From contig BSBK01002093.1 in assembly GCA_027943335.1 (NCBI GenBank), positions 558,001-622,000 on the forward strand: a stretch of 64,000 bases of DNA. Direction: 5' to 3'. The notes under the pieces were generated by a model, which was not told the DNA's origin, ran no database searches, and was given only the letters and a program-made list of their open reading frames with translations. Below are positions 48,451-60,430 of this stretch, in pieces. The translations under genes and the position numbers were made by a program. Source of the DNA: Chamaecyparis obtusa. Lineage: Eukaryota > Streptophyta > Pinopsida > Cupressales > Cupressaceae. How positions within the stretch are numbered: the stretch's first letter is position 1; each line of letters opens with the position of its first letter.

Positions 48451-49742
48451 GGTCATCGTGGAGGGGACGAAGGAGGTGGTTGTGGAGAGGGGAGAGATGG
48501 TAGGAGGACAAGGATGAGGTTTGTGTCTTCGAAGAGATCCAGGACCACTAGTGCCTCAAGATGTTCTGCGAAGACAAGGACATGTTGCAAGTGGTGATCA
48601 AGGTGAGAAATAGTGACAACCACCACAAGATCCTCCAAGTGGTCAAGGAAGTACAGGTGATGCACTAGCTCATTGTTTTTGGGATCATATACAGTTGAGA
48701 TCTCGAGTTGCTACCTTAGAGGTACAACCATCTAATAGAGATCATCGTATTGTTGAGCTTACTACTGAGAGGGACTAGGCACAACACATTGCCACATAGA
48801 AGGGAAAGGGAGCTTCTTATTATTATGCCTTATACATTAGTGTTATTTCAGTTTCTACTAGGGCTCCTTATTTTGTATTTGTTGCACAGTCATAAGGTGT
48901 TATTCTTCCCCCTCCTCCTACTAGGGTGGATGTTTCTCCTCCTACCCCTCGTACAAATGTTGAGGGTGGAGCAGGTCCTAACTTGTTGTACTCTGATTTT
49001 ATTGACCCATTGGTATTTTGATGTATATTGACTCATCGATGATTACTTGATGTACTCTAATATATTGAAATTTTGATATATTGGTCATTGATCTGATTTT
49101 GATATTGATATCCTTGTACTTTATTTCACTGATATATATATGATACGCAACCTTTGGATCCTTTATGATTTGTTATTGCATTTATGTTATGGATGCATTT
49201 ATTTTTCTCTTTTCATGTGCTATGTATGTATGGTTGTATGTTTTGAAGGTAATTTATGGATGTTACAAATGTATCTTGTTTTATGTTTTTCCAATTATTA
49301 TGCAATGCAATGTAATATGAAATATGATAATGCAATGGATGCAATTTGATTTTAATTATGATAATACAATGGATGCTATTTGACTTTCAATATGATAATG
49401 CAATGGATGTTATGTGCATGTGATAGGTTCTTTGATATCAGTCATAGAATTACTTGATCAGGATCACGATGTATTGAATGATGATACTAGATTGGATAGT
49501 GATTCAGAGTTGACTCCAAATTGATTTTGCCTTTCACTAGATTGACTTCTTTTAAGCATTTTTCACTCAAAGAAACATTATACAAGTTATCCTAAAATGA
49601 ATGCAACTAACTATGACCACTACAATAGTGATTGATTATTTAGATAGGTGTTTTTTTATTTTATTTTATTATTATTCTTATTTTTAATTTTTTTCTTTTT
49701 TCTTTTTTCTTTTTTTTTGGCACCCACGGTGGGCACCAGAAA
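48451..49742 (-). other. PMD array, right unit: interior near the 5' LTR
   Basis: It aligns in part with 37800-38838 of the left unit. No gag or pol motif is readable on either strand, although this is where they would lie in a complete gypsy element. It ends in a T-rich stretch and the primer site. Confidence 0.6.
49719..49738 (-). other. Primer binding site of the right PMD unit
   Basis: The minus strand reads TGGTGCCCACCGTGGGTGCC four bases inside LTR R3. It matches the left unit's site at 38816-38834 with a few changes. Confidence 0.7.
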
Positions 49743-49872
49743 TGTGTGTGAAACTATGTAACCTATAAATCTGCAACACAACATTGAATGAGACATTAGT
49801 TTATTTGGTCAGTATCAAAATCACTCAAACAATGCAATTAAACCAAAGAAGAGAATCTCATTGCTTCCTATT
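49743..49872 (-). repeat. LTR R3, left part
   Basis: It aligns with the first 130 bases of R2. It is interrupted by the 9.1 kb insertion and continues at 58997. Confidence 0.85.
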
Positions 49873-50913
49873 TGTTGGCTAAGAATTTTGTAAGCCGCTA
49901 AAACTACACCTTACAAATTGTATCTTTAGGCAATGGTATAGTGAGATAAATCTCTCCTCTCAACAATAAGGGAGGCTCCATTCTTACTGCGGGTAGCTTC
50001 AGTAGGATTTCAACTGAAATTAAACAAAGGGGTGATTCTTCCAATCTTTTCCTCTTTTTTCAAGAAAGATTCACAAGTAACAACTTTCTAATTCTACAAA
50101 GATTTCCTACTGCTATCATAATACTGGTGACTCGGTAGTTGACGTAAGAACAACTCCTAAGGCAACAGTTATAATTATATTTGGTAGATTAAGACAAGGG
50201 CCCAAAGTCTCTTGCGATTAATCCTATTTGAAGAATACCTAGAACCAATAGTGAGGCTCAAATTCTCTCACTAATAATCTTAAAATTAAAAGAAAACACT
50301 CAAAGTTGAAGCTCAAAGTCTTCAACTCCTAGTATTTGCAACTACTATAAACTATAGCAATCCTCTTCTTGTAGCTCAAAGCCTCTCAAAAGGAAAACTA
50401 AAACTCAAATGATTCACACAAGTTAAACTATAAAGTGAACTCAAGAACGATTAAATAATGCAACATAAGAAAACGTCATTCAATCACAAGACTTGCAACA
50501 CAAAGTTTGGAAGATCTTGCTTCTTTTATTCACTTCTAAAAATTTGCACAACGAAACACAAATTTTTCACTACACAAGATTCTCAAGCATAGTTTTCTTT
50601 CCTAAAACAAAAGATAAAAATTTACAATGAGCTCCCTCCTTTATATAGGAAAATAGGATGGAAAAGTGAAGAGAAAAGGGGAAACCTCAACCACTTTGAT
50701 TTATTCAACACCTAAATTATTAACTACCTTTGACTTATTCAATGCTACAAGGCATAAAGCACTTGCAACATGATTACATGACACTAGTATACATGAACAT
50801 GTTTTCCTGTATTTACAACTTTTACGTGCTCTTCATGCAATCTGTCAATTACATAATATTTATGCTATCAAAACAGAGAAAGAAAATGTGTCCCAAACAC
50901 TTAGAAATTAGCT
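49873..50913. other. Insertion D, left non-coding part
   Basis: About 1 kb without coding signal. On the minus strand a TATA-like CTATATAAAGGAGGG lies near 50640, so this part could be a 3' LTR. Its counterpart was not found. Confidence 0.4.
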
Positions 50914-53900
50914 TCAGAGGGTGTTCACATAAGCCTCAAACTTACGAAGAGACTCATGTATAACAATTGGATCAGGTGCGCCTGTATGTTGAGCAATTGC
51001 AGCTACCTTGTGCAGAATATGTGACTTTGTATAACTAGTCACTTGGCTCTGGAGCTGATTCAAGGATATTTTGTAGTCCATGAATCGGTCAATAATACTG
51101 ACACCGAAATTATTTGCGCCAAGATATAGACGAATCATCTTTGCAAACTTTTCCATCACAACTTCTTCATCAATCGTCTCATCCTCCTCTGAGAGTATTT
51201 TATAGGATAGTTTATTGAACTCTACTTTAATTTGATGTTCCTATTCATTTCATGAGTTCAATGTTGATTGTAATTTTGTAACCAACTTGCTTAGAACCCT
51301 TTCTTTGTTAATCATCAAATCTAAAGATTCAAAATACAATCAACAGAATAAATGATTTCAGATTGGCACAACTTATTAAGATTGAGTTCTTGCATGGTTC
51401 TCCAAACATTCAGATCTTCATTCAAGACTTTCAGTTGTTGATGAAAGGATGTAATAAGCTCTCTTATTTCATTGATAGTCAAGCGTACATGTCTCAAGAC
51501 CTTGTATGAATCCTTGATAACTTGCATACTCTGCGCTTCTAACCGATCACACTATTTATCAATTTCTTTAGCCTTCTTTCGACACTTCTCATAATCATCA
51601 AGGCATGGCACTGAAATAGGAGCAACATTTTGAGAATTGTTCATCATTTCAATGGTTTCAAGAAGACATGCATTCTCTTCTTTTAATGTGTTCTTTTCCC
51701 ATAGCTTATCAATTCTTTGTGTAAGTTGTGCAACGACATCTTAAGCATCTTGTTGACAACCCAAGCGTGTCTTCTTACCAAGCTCTACTCTAGTGAATCT
51801 GTAGTCAGAAAGATACCTCTCCTCCACAAGTTTATCAACCAAGGGTTCAACAATCTCAACATACTTGTTTTCATTATTTTCAATTACAATCCTTGATATT
51901 GTTTTGGTCTTTTTATTCTTTGGAGCTCTAGGCTTGGAACCCTGATATCAAAGCCCTCTAGCGGAATTTCTTCTTTCTTCCTCTTGTGTGTTATGGCATT
52001 TAGCCATGAAGGCAAGAAAAATGAAGAAGTTGACGTGGATATAATAGCTAAAGTGGTAATTGGATCTGTCTGCGCAACTATAGCAACAAGAGGAGTAGCC
52101 TCTGTTAAGATCACCATAGGTGTGGGGCTGCTATGAGTGACTTCTGACATAAATTTCTCCAACTGTATCGAGGTGGTATCCAACACCGCAATGGAGGATC
52201 TGGCCATGGAAGGAATATTCATAGAGTATGCATCAAACACACTCTCAAAGATATGGTATTTCTCCTCATATATAACTACAAGAGCAACTGATGAAATAGG
52301 GAAAGCGGGCGTCACCATGACTGAGTCCATAGGAGGAACCTGCTCTATAGTAACTACATCCACAATTATGCCTAAGGGTGAATCAAGAGATTCATCTGAC
52401 ATGGGTGCAGATTCAAGAAGTATTGTTGTAACTAAAGTATCCATTGGAGGAGGTATTATAGTTGAAGATACCTTAGGTGAATTGGGCATCTCACCATCAC
52501 TAGAAACTACTTGAACCTTTTCAGGTTCTGCGGCTTTTACTTCAAGAGCTCTTCGGTATCTTTGACTCCTTTAATGGTAAGCTTGGGAATGGTAGGAACT
52601 ATAAGTTATGTTATCGAGGAGGATGCACCATCTTTGGTTTTACCTTTGATTTCTGACCTCCTACCAATTGGGCCACCATTATCAAAATCTTTCCCTGATT
52701 TAATCTTGATGCTTTTCAGACCTCTTCTTTTTAGCCAAATGTTGCTATTTGCAAGGATGGACTAAAATCAATCCCACACTGAAATGCTTTCTTTACCTAA
52801 CCAAGATGAAGACAAAATGGGAAAACTCTCAACATGATTCTTAGTGTAATCTAGATCAAGAATATCACTATCATCTTCAACCCCGGGAGGAATTTCTGCA
52901 AGGTTGAAGTTAACAATCTGTTTGGTAGTTAACCGGTAATAATCCATCTCTCGTACATCCACCTCTATGTGCAGATCAATCCATATGTCCTCAAGATGAT
53001 ACACATGCACAAATTGTCTCGTCATTTTGTCGTTGAGCCCTCGCCAATCAAAGTAAATCCTAGCCATGAACTTCTTCAAAGTGATTCTCTGAAGTTTGTA
53101 CTTCATATTCTTTACTTTTGGTACTATATCAATAGAGTATCCTCCAATTTTGAGTGGATGTCGTAAATAAATCCCCACACCTGGACAATGCATTAATGTA
53201 TTATGATGTATCTGCACAGCCATGAGTTGCCTTGCCAACTCCAAGAGTATAATTTTGTCAGTTGGATACCTTGGGAGTGTGTAAGGCTCGCCTTTGAAGT
53301 AACCAGCCCGCACATAAGTATAGTTGGGAAACTAAAAAAATAGACAGCCATACTAATTTATGTTAACCCATGCCTCATCAGATACACGCTTGTTTAGGAG
53401 ACTTTTGTCAAACAAACACATAAAATTCCCATAAAAGGCATCTTCTACTCTGTGGTAATGAGATCGGCTAGTCTTCAATAACAGCCGAGGAAAATATTCC
53501 CATGCAAGAACCAATGATCTGTCTCATTTGGTGGACAAGTCTGAAAAAGAGCCAAGTGAAGCAGCAATGTATATCAAGTATGAATTCATATAGAAAGTGC
53601 AAGTGGTGATAACCTGAGACAACTGTTCACATAAGATATCACTAATCATTTCTCCCCAAGATATTTTCTTTTTTGATCTAACAACAAGATAGATATACTT
53701 ATACATCCAGGGCTTGAAAGTATTTGATGTGTTCAATCCTGCAAGGTGACTAAACAAAGTAATGAGATACTAGTTTCTTCCTTGAACTCTGTGCAGTGAA
53801 TCCCCTTTGGCCATCTTGCAAGATTAGGCCTTTTATTAATCAGCCAATGATCATTGACATACTTAGTGCAATAAGAAATGTTTTCATTCCATCTTTCTAA

Positions 53901-54389
53901 AGCCTTTTGTTTTGTGATATTGATAACAACAGGAACAAGTGGCACCTAAAAGATCTTGTCAATTGTTTATGGGTCTAGACTAATAATAGTCTTTCCATCT
54001 TGATCCGTGATGGTTCTAGATGATGGATCAAAATTCTTTGCACATGCAAGCACAAATTCTGGCTCAAGGGCAGCCAATGGAAAAGTAGATACTAAATGAA
54101 TACCTCTTTTCTTGATAGAAATCATATCTTCTAAAATTGCAGCATCAATTCTCTAAAGGAAATCTTCAAAATTCATATATGAAATATTTGTGTCCTTAAC
54201 CTCTTCACAGTATGAAATAACTTGCGAAGGAGGAATGGAGTTATGATATGAATCATATTGATACTTCATTTTCTTTTTCACCTTTTCTTTTGCATGTGTG
54301 ATCTCTTCTGACATAGCAACTTCGTGAGATCAGGCAATTGTTACATAAAAGTTCCATAATGTAAGAACATCTTCTTGAGAAGGGTCCAT
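50914..54389 (-). pseudogene. Long unrecognised TE-encoded protein (decayed)
   Basis: Read from ATG 54387-54389 (MDPSQEDVLTLWNFY) the minus strand gives coherent protein text for about 3.4 kb, broken by several stops and frame changes. Open parts are 53733-53945 and 53524-53757 (a helical part around K-R-P-N-L-A-R-W-P-K-G), 52768-53313 (with GYFKGEPYTLPRYPTDK), and 51884-52489 (Pro/Ser/Thr/Ile-rich linker ending in a basic patch). The last part, 50914-51880, is heptad-rich and helical. No protease, RT, integrase or transposase motif is seen. A gag-like or accessory protein is possible. Confidence 0.5.
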
Positions 54390-54783
54390 TGTACAATCTT
54401 GATGCAAAGAAGAGAGCTTGGGGTATTGTGAGCGTATGGAGATAGCTGGTAATTGAAAGGATGAATAGGTTTTAGCTCAAAAATGGTAAGAAAAACCCAA
54501 AAATGAGTTTCTTGAAGGTGATTGCATATGTGGACAGTGAGAATTACAAAGGGTAATAGGTAAGCAAATGAGTGGATATCATTTGTACTTATAATGGAAC
54601 TAAGGATTTCTATTTAAAAGCGAGTTAAATTGACCACCATCATGAGTTTTTAAGTCATGTGGCATTGGTTATGTAGATATAAACAAGGCTTATATGAGTG
54701 GGTTTTTGGAAGTAAAATGTATGTGTGCATTAACATGGACTTGTTCCTCTTTTTATCATAGAACGGGGTTTTTAGTCCCAATT

Positions 54784-54845
54784 GCATATGCAAGCAAGTA
54801 AAGACTCTTGCATATGCAAGTAAAGACTCTTGCATATGCAACTTG
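54784..54845. repeat. 22-bp tandem repeat, about 2.5 units
   Basis: Units of tgcatatgcaagtaaagactct follow one another. Each holds the 10-bp palindrome tgcatatgca. It lies about 400 bases before the start of the long minus-strand protein. Confidence 0.8.
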
Positions 54846-55499
54846 AGAATGAAAGGTAGAAGTAGAAGGATCGTGGATCATGCAAACAAACACAACATGT
54901 AAATCTGGAAATAAAAACTTACATGTTAATCAAAAACTAAAACAAGAACTTGGGAAGAATTAGGAAAAGACTTCAGGAAAAAATTACCTCAATTTACAAG
55001 AAGTCTTTCCAAATCTTTGAACAAAATCTGAAATAAATCCAAAAGGATTTTCGGATTTAGAAAAGATGAGCTCTAAAGATTATATATAGACTTAATTCCT
55101 AACCTTATTCCTTCTATTTTGGAGAGTCAATATGCAATAATGGCCAAATGGAAAGAAAAGAGAGATAAAATGCAAGGAAATAGCAACAAATTTGACCATT
55201 TCAAATGCATATGAAAAGATGACAAAAAATGGCACCTAGGGCATCATTTTCAAGAAGAGAAAGAAGTGAAACAAGCTGAAAATTATCATGCTTACTCACA
55301 AATCGTTCCTTGAAATGAATGAATGGATATCCAATGCTCAAATATGCCTAATATGAGCCATTTTTGGAGAAGAAAGACCTTGGGCGGACTGTTTTAGACA
55401 AAATGCATATGTTTTGTATGCATTTGAATCATGTAAATGCCATGAAAAATGACGAGGTGTGTTCAAGAGAATAAAATGTTGCCAAAGGAAGATGAAAAC

Positions 55500-56200
55500 G
55501 CATTTTTTTAGTGTAAAGACACATGTGTTTCACCTCAAATTCACCACTATGTTCTCAAGAGAAGAAAAGTAGGTTTCATGATGCATACACAAGCATGCTT
55601 TTGTCAAGAAATTTGACACCTAGGGCATAATCAGTTAAAAATGCACTTTTCAAATGCAAATACATGTTATAAAACACATGTATTTGCTTCTAAAATCGAC
55701 ATCTAGGCATCCTTGTTTAAAAATGCACTTTTCAACTTGTATTTGCATATTGAAATGATATGTTCTTGCCTTCAAATTCGACGTCCTTGGCCTCTTTGTT
55801 TAAAAACGCACTTTTGGCATGCAAATACAAGTTAAAAGAGATATGTCTTTGCTTCTAAAAATGACGTCTAGGCATCCTTGGTTAAAAACACACTTTTCAA
55901 CTTGTATTTGCATATTGAAATGATGTGTTCTTGCCTTCAAATTCGACGTCCTTGGCCTCTTTGTTTAAAAATGCACTTTTGACATGCTTTTGAATATTGA
56001 AAAGATATGTTTTTGCCTTTAAAAATGATGTTTATATTCACTTGGTTAAAAACATACTTTTGAATATGCATTTGCATATAAAAATAACACTTCTCAACTC
56101 AAACAATTAAATACGCACTTTTTAAGTGCAAATACATGTCATAGAAAAAGCCACTTTTTCCACATAAGTCATGAAATAAAATATGTAAATGCTTTAAACT
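55500..56200. repeat. Tandem repeat of about 82 bp arranged as 165-bp dimers
   Basis: Identical text (cacttttcaacttgtatttg) recurs at 55726 and 55891, a 165-base step. Each dimer holds two related halves of about 82 bp, each starting (g)tttaaaaa and ending in cctt. Outer units are more diverged. The array is cut at 56218 by the LINE; related text resumes after 58194. Confidence 0.75.
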
Positions 56201-56201
56201 A

Positions 56202-56218
56202 ACACATAAATACATGTT
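56202..56218. repeat. 17-bp LINE target-site duplication, left copy
   Basis: acacataaatacatgtt matches 58178-58194 at 16 of 17 positions. Confidence 0.85.
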
Positions 56219-58177
56219 AAAAAGTGTAATGACTTCCGTTGCATTTAGGGTTCCCATCGCGGATGCCTTTGTTGTGCATGGGGCTTCCGCTGTGATCGAC
56301 GGTCTGGTTGTGCAGCCCGCCTCTGTTGTTCTGGGGAAGTCTTCCGCTCTTGGTGCCGCTTTGTCTCCTGCTAAGGCTGGTCATCGAGAGCCATCGCTCC
56401 CCTGCATTTTTGGTGTGGAGATTGCGCCTGCTGCATCTCCCGTACCTTTTGTTGGTTTGGGTGTTTCTACTGGGAGAGTGGATGATGTATCTATGTTGTC
56501 TTCTGGTGCTTCGGCCTCAGCTACTGAGAGTGAGGGTGGGAGTAAGGGCCCTCGGGTATTTATCTCAAATTTGTTGGGATCTTCCTCTGCTGCTGCGACC
56601 AGGGTGTGTGTGGCTAGCATCCCTTCTTTAGGGGTTGATGGTCTTGCTTCTAAGGCTTATGGGTCTTTTGTTGATGTTGTATCCAAGATGGCTACATTTG
56701 TGAAGGGACGTAGGGTTTCCACTGACAATGGGGCTTCCTTTAACCCGGTTCCTATTTGTGGATCTTTATATGTCAAGTTGTCCCCTGCTACTGATAGAGA
56801 TTTGATGAACAATAATGAAATTTTTAAATCCCACGAACTAATCTACCAGTTTCAGGGTTTTTGGCCTAGCCTTCCCCAACTACATGATTGGGTTTCTCGA
56901 AGATGGGAACCAAAATTATCAAGTATTGTTAACATTTATCCAATGGCAAAAGGCTTTTTCATTGCAAAATTTGATAATGTTGTGGATAGAGCTACAATCC
57001 TATGTGATTATTTCTTTTGTTGAGAGGATGAAAAATTTATGCTCATGGTAAAGTCGTGGCACCATGATTTCAATCATTCCACTAAAGTCTTTACTACTAT
57101 CCCTATTTGGATCAAGCTCCCCAATCTACCCCTTCATCTATGGCATGATTCCATCCTTGAGGAAGTGGGTGGGGCTTTGGGGGATTTCTTGTTGATTGAT
57201 AGTGATTCTGATAATATGTATCATTCTACTTATGCACGTATCTTGGTAGAAATGGATACCTCGAAGGGCCTCCCAATTGAAATTAAAATTGAATCATCCT
57301 TAGAGCCTTGGATCCAACAGCTTGACTTCGAAGGCCGCCTTTTTAGATGTCGTAAATGTTTTAAAACTGGTCACTTATCTTCCCAATATGGCTTCATGTC
57401 CAAGAAGAAGAAATCTTCTCCTTCTTGGTGGAAGAGTGCTTCTACCCAACATTACACTGTCCTAAAAAGCTCCTCTCACCCTAAGATGGAGGTTGTTCTT
57501 GATAATGGCAATCCACTGCCTACTGGTGAGAAGGTTGGTTTATGTCTTGATATTAATGTTCCTGAAGGGTCTGCTAGAGCTACTGGTTCTGTCCCTTTCC
57601 AGGTTGCTGGAACTCAACCTTCTCTTGCTACGTTGGGTGATACCATATTTTCTGTTGAATCAATGGATGTTGGCTTTGCTGGAAATGGTGGTTTTTTATT
57701 AGGTGTTGGATCTAACCTTGCAGTTCCTTTTCTTGATCCCTCTTTGGGTGGATCTAATGGCAGCCCTGTGCTGGATGTTTCTCTGGGGGACTCTACCCCA
57801 CTTATGGGGGCTAGTTATCCAACTCTTGATTCATTGAGCTAGCAAGATAAGGTTGTGAGTGTTGAAGAAGGCTGGATAACAATTAAAGGGAAAAATTCTA
57901 AGAAATCATCCTTGTCTTTCGAAATGACTCTACATTCTCATTTGAAGGGGACTAAAAGATAGTTCATTTTTCTTTTATTGTGGATTTCCAATGTTTTATC
58001 TTATGTAGCGGTTTGGGTGTTTCTTTGGCTGAGCTCTTCTAGGTGGTTTCTTGGGGATGGTGGCCTTGTGTTATGGTTGCTTTGTAGTGTTTGGTGTGCT
58101 CCTAACGCTCTATCTTAAGTTTTTTCTTTGTACAGGGTTTTGGGTCCCTTCAAAACCTATTTTTTTCATTAATCAGA
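56219..58177 (+). mobile_element. L1-type LINE copy with ORF1 only
   Basis: This 1.96 kb insertion is flanked by a 17-bp duplication (one mismatch). It starts close to the ORF1 ATG and ends with a typical plant L1 3' end (GGGTCCCTTCAAAACC then T-rich). ORF1 is followed directly by about 330 bases of 3' sequence; the endonuclease/RT ORF2 is missing. The composition is GC-richer than its AT-rich host. Confidence 0.85.
56229..57842 (+). pseudogene. LINE ORF1 protein (DUF4283 and zinc knuckle), one stop
   Basis: The LINE's own start is probably the ATG at 56229; an in-frame ATG at 56214 belongs to the target DNA. Residues 1-180 are Ala/Ser/Val-rich. The DUF4283 RNA-binding domain runs across a TGA at 57021-57023, with F-W-P-S-L-P before it and P-I-W-I-K-L-P-N-L-P-L-H-L-W after it. 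A CCHC knuckle follows (CRKCFKTGHLSSQY), its last Cys replaced by Tyr. A Ser/Gly-rich tail ends the protein at 57842. ORF1 proteins bind LINE RNA. Confidence 0.85.
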
Positions 58178-58194
58178 ACACATATATACATGTT

Positions 58195-58996
58195 TTATAA
58201 CTTAAATATATGCAATTGCATATAAAAAGTGTGTAATTGTGACTATGGGACTTAAACTTATAGAAAGTGAGTTTTGAAGAATGACTTGTACATAGGTGAT
58301 ATGTAGTGAATGATAAAAACCCCACTTTTATGCACTTAAGTGATTGAATTTTAATTAAATTTAATATATAACTATAGTTTAAAAAAAGTAACAGGAAATT
58401 TAGACCAAAAAGAGCCAATTTTCATAAAAACATTAAAAACAATAGTTAAATCAACTCAAAATGAGTTGAAATTTAAAAATGGATGTCAAAATCTATTTTA
58501 TATATTAAAATTAATTTTATTTTGTGCAATTGACCATAAAAGGCTCACTTTTGAACGATTTTTTAATAAAATATGCAATCAGACTGAAAAACCCCACCTT
58601 TGCCTTCATAACTTGAGCTAGACAACTTTGTTTGACGCCTAAGATAGCTCGAAACAAGCGAAATTCTAAAGGCTATTGACTTAAGGGAAAAACAAGATTA
58701 AAAACTACTTTCAAGAAAGGAAAAAATGAAGAAAAGGACTTGAAGGTTGCCAAAAATCAAGTGCTTGTTGCAGTCAGAGAAGAAAAACTCATCCTGACAA
58801 GCAACAAGGTAATAACTTGATGAAAACCCTCAAAAGGATGCATGAAACGTGCAAAATAAAGGACATTTCAAGGATGACGATTTTCCTTTATGAACCATTA
58901 TCCAACACATCGAAAACGTAGAGGATACACCTACAAATCCATGAGAAAATTGTGTAGGGTTACCACAATTTTGTGATGTCAAAAATTAGGACAACA
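58195..58996. other. Insertion D, right end
   Basis: AT-rich DNA, non-coding as far as I can see. It ends tcaaaaattaggacaaca at the junction with LTR R3. Confidence 0.5.
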
Positions 58997-59727
58997 CTAC
59001 CTAAGAAGAGTATGATCTAGATTATAGTTTGCGCTTAGAATTAGCCTAGATCGGTGACTGGACAATCCTAGAATGAAAGATTCAAATCAATTAACCTACA
59101 ATTAATGCAACTATGATCTTGATTACATATGAATTCAATGCAAATTAAGCTAATAGTAAGGAGTTAAATGTTATCATTGATGATCTAGAATGATGAAATT
59201 ATACTAAAATGATGTTGCTATGCTCTCCAAATGCTTTCAAGAAGTCTAAAACTAGTTTGGCATAATCTCTTTGCCTAAACTCTAGCTGTGGAATCCCTTG
59301 AATTGCCTCCATTTTATAAAAATTTGATAGAAATCAGTGACTCGGATTCAAACGTGGTGTGTGGTTCTGATTCAAACTTTGTTGATTCATGTGATGTCAT
59401 GTGATTAGCCACTTGGATTCATTTTGTCCTTTTATGATGAGTTGGAATTTAAATGAATTATTTATCTCTTTAATTCATTTATCTTCACAAGTGGGATTTT
59501 AGAACTTTATTTAATTAAATGTGCTAAGACATTATGACCTTTAATTATATAATGAGAGATGAATTATACAACTAGGTGGATCAACCCAATTATGCAATTT
59601 GGTCTAGTCAGTCCATTGATTTGATGATTTTGATTAAGTCTTGAACCTCTAATTAGGGTTTTGATGAATTGAATTGATTTAGGGAGCATTGAGTTATACT
59701 AACCGATTTAGGATGATTACAATAAAC
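58997..59727 (-). repeat. LTR R3, right part (truncated)
   Basis: It resumes the R2 alignment at the equivalent of 38970 and follows it to about 39715, with small deletions, where similarity stops. About 550 bases of the LTR are missing at this outer end. Confidence 0.85.
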
Positions 59728-59928
59728 AAATAGAGAGTAGATATGGATAAATATAGATGGGGAGAAGGAGAGATAAAGACAAGTAATAAAATGTGTGTGT
59801 GTGAGAGAAAGATCTAAAATAAAATTATTGTACAATAATGTAAATTTTAATAAAATAAAAATAATTATAAATTGATCTACCTCTAATAGGTTTTATTTAT
59901 TATTGGAATATCAAAATTATTTAAAACC

Positions 59929-60430
59929 CTGTAGCGTGACGGTTGGAGTCACAAGCCTTCTAATGTGAGGTCTGATGTTCGATTCTCTTTGTCTGTGTTT
60001 AGATGTGTTGCACGCCATACTATTGCTGATAGTAGGTAAAACCACATGATGGAGGAATGCCCGCACAATGGAAAGTAATGCCCGATGTCATCGTGGGTGT
60101 TGACTGGGACAATGCGTGGACAAAGGATTGCCTGCACCCACTGGCCAAGGACATAGACCACATACACACTTGCGAAGGGGTATGTATCTACTGACGACCT
60201 TGATGGATGGCGTCGACATAGGTGATTCTCGCACGGGGAGATACAAGGAGGGTGTGAAACTACCAATTGGCAATTGAATAGAGAGATATAAGTTGGAGCG
60301 ATAAGGAGGGGAGACATAAGGATCAAATGATGCCAAAGCACAAGACAAACATGAGAGGCATTAATGCCTCAAACACTGAGATGTAATCACCTCAGGGATG
60401 GTCCCCCAAAAGCATTCACCGATCAAAAAA
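59929..60430 (+). mobile_element. Probable tRNA-derived SINE
   Basis: The 5' part has a tRNA-like promoter: A-box-like tagcgtgacgg at 59932-59942 and B-box-like tgttcgattct at 59976-59986, 44 bases apart. Between them is text typical of tRNA-related SINE heads (ggttggagtcacaagcc). An A-rich end (caaaaaataaaaa) lies near 60425. The sequence cannot fold as a functional tRNA as far as I can see. No clear target duplication was found. Confidence 0.5.

Larger units (their letters stand above)
49873..58996 (-). mobile_element. Insertion D: 9.1 kb element of unknown type
   Basis: LTR R3 is cut between cttcctat and taagaag. The inserted DNA starts tgttgg and ends acaaca, with ctatt on the left (49868-49872) and ctacc on the right (58997-59001), a decayed 5-bp duplication of the ctatc seen in R2. 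The TG...CA ends and 5-bp duplication suggest an LTR element, but I found no LTR pair. It codes on the minus strand for a long unrecognised protein, has tandem repeats on the right and itself contains a LINE (56219-58177). Confidence 0.7.

Noticed and set aside
55630..56080. CRISPR-like repeats
   Set aside because: The repeats are contiguous 82/165-bp tandem units without unique spacers in plant DNA.
59931..59990. A tRNA gene
   Set aside because: Box-like motifs are present, but no cloverleaf or anticodon stem could be drawn. A SINE head is the better reading.
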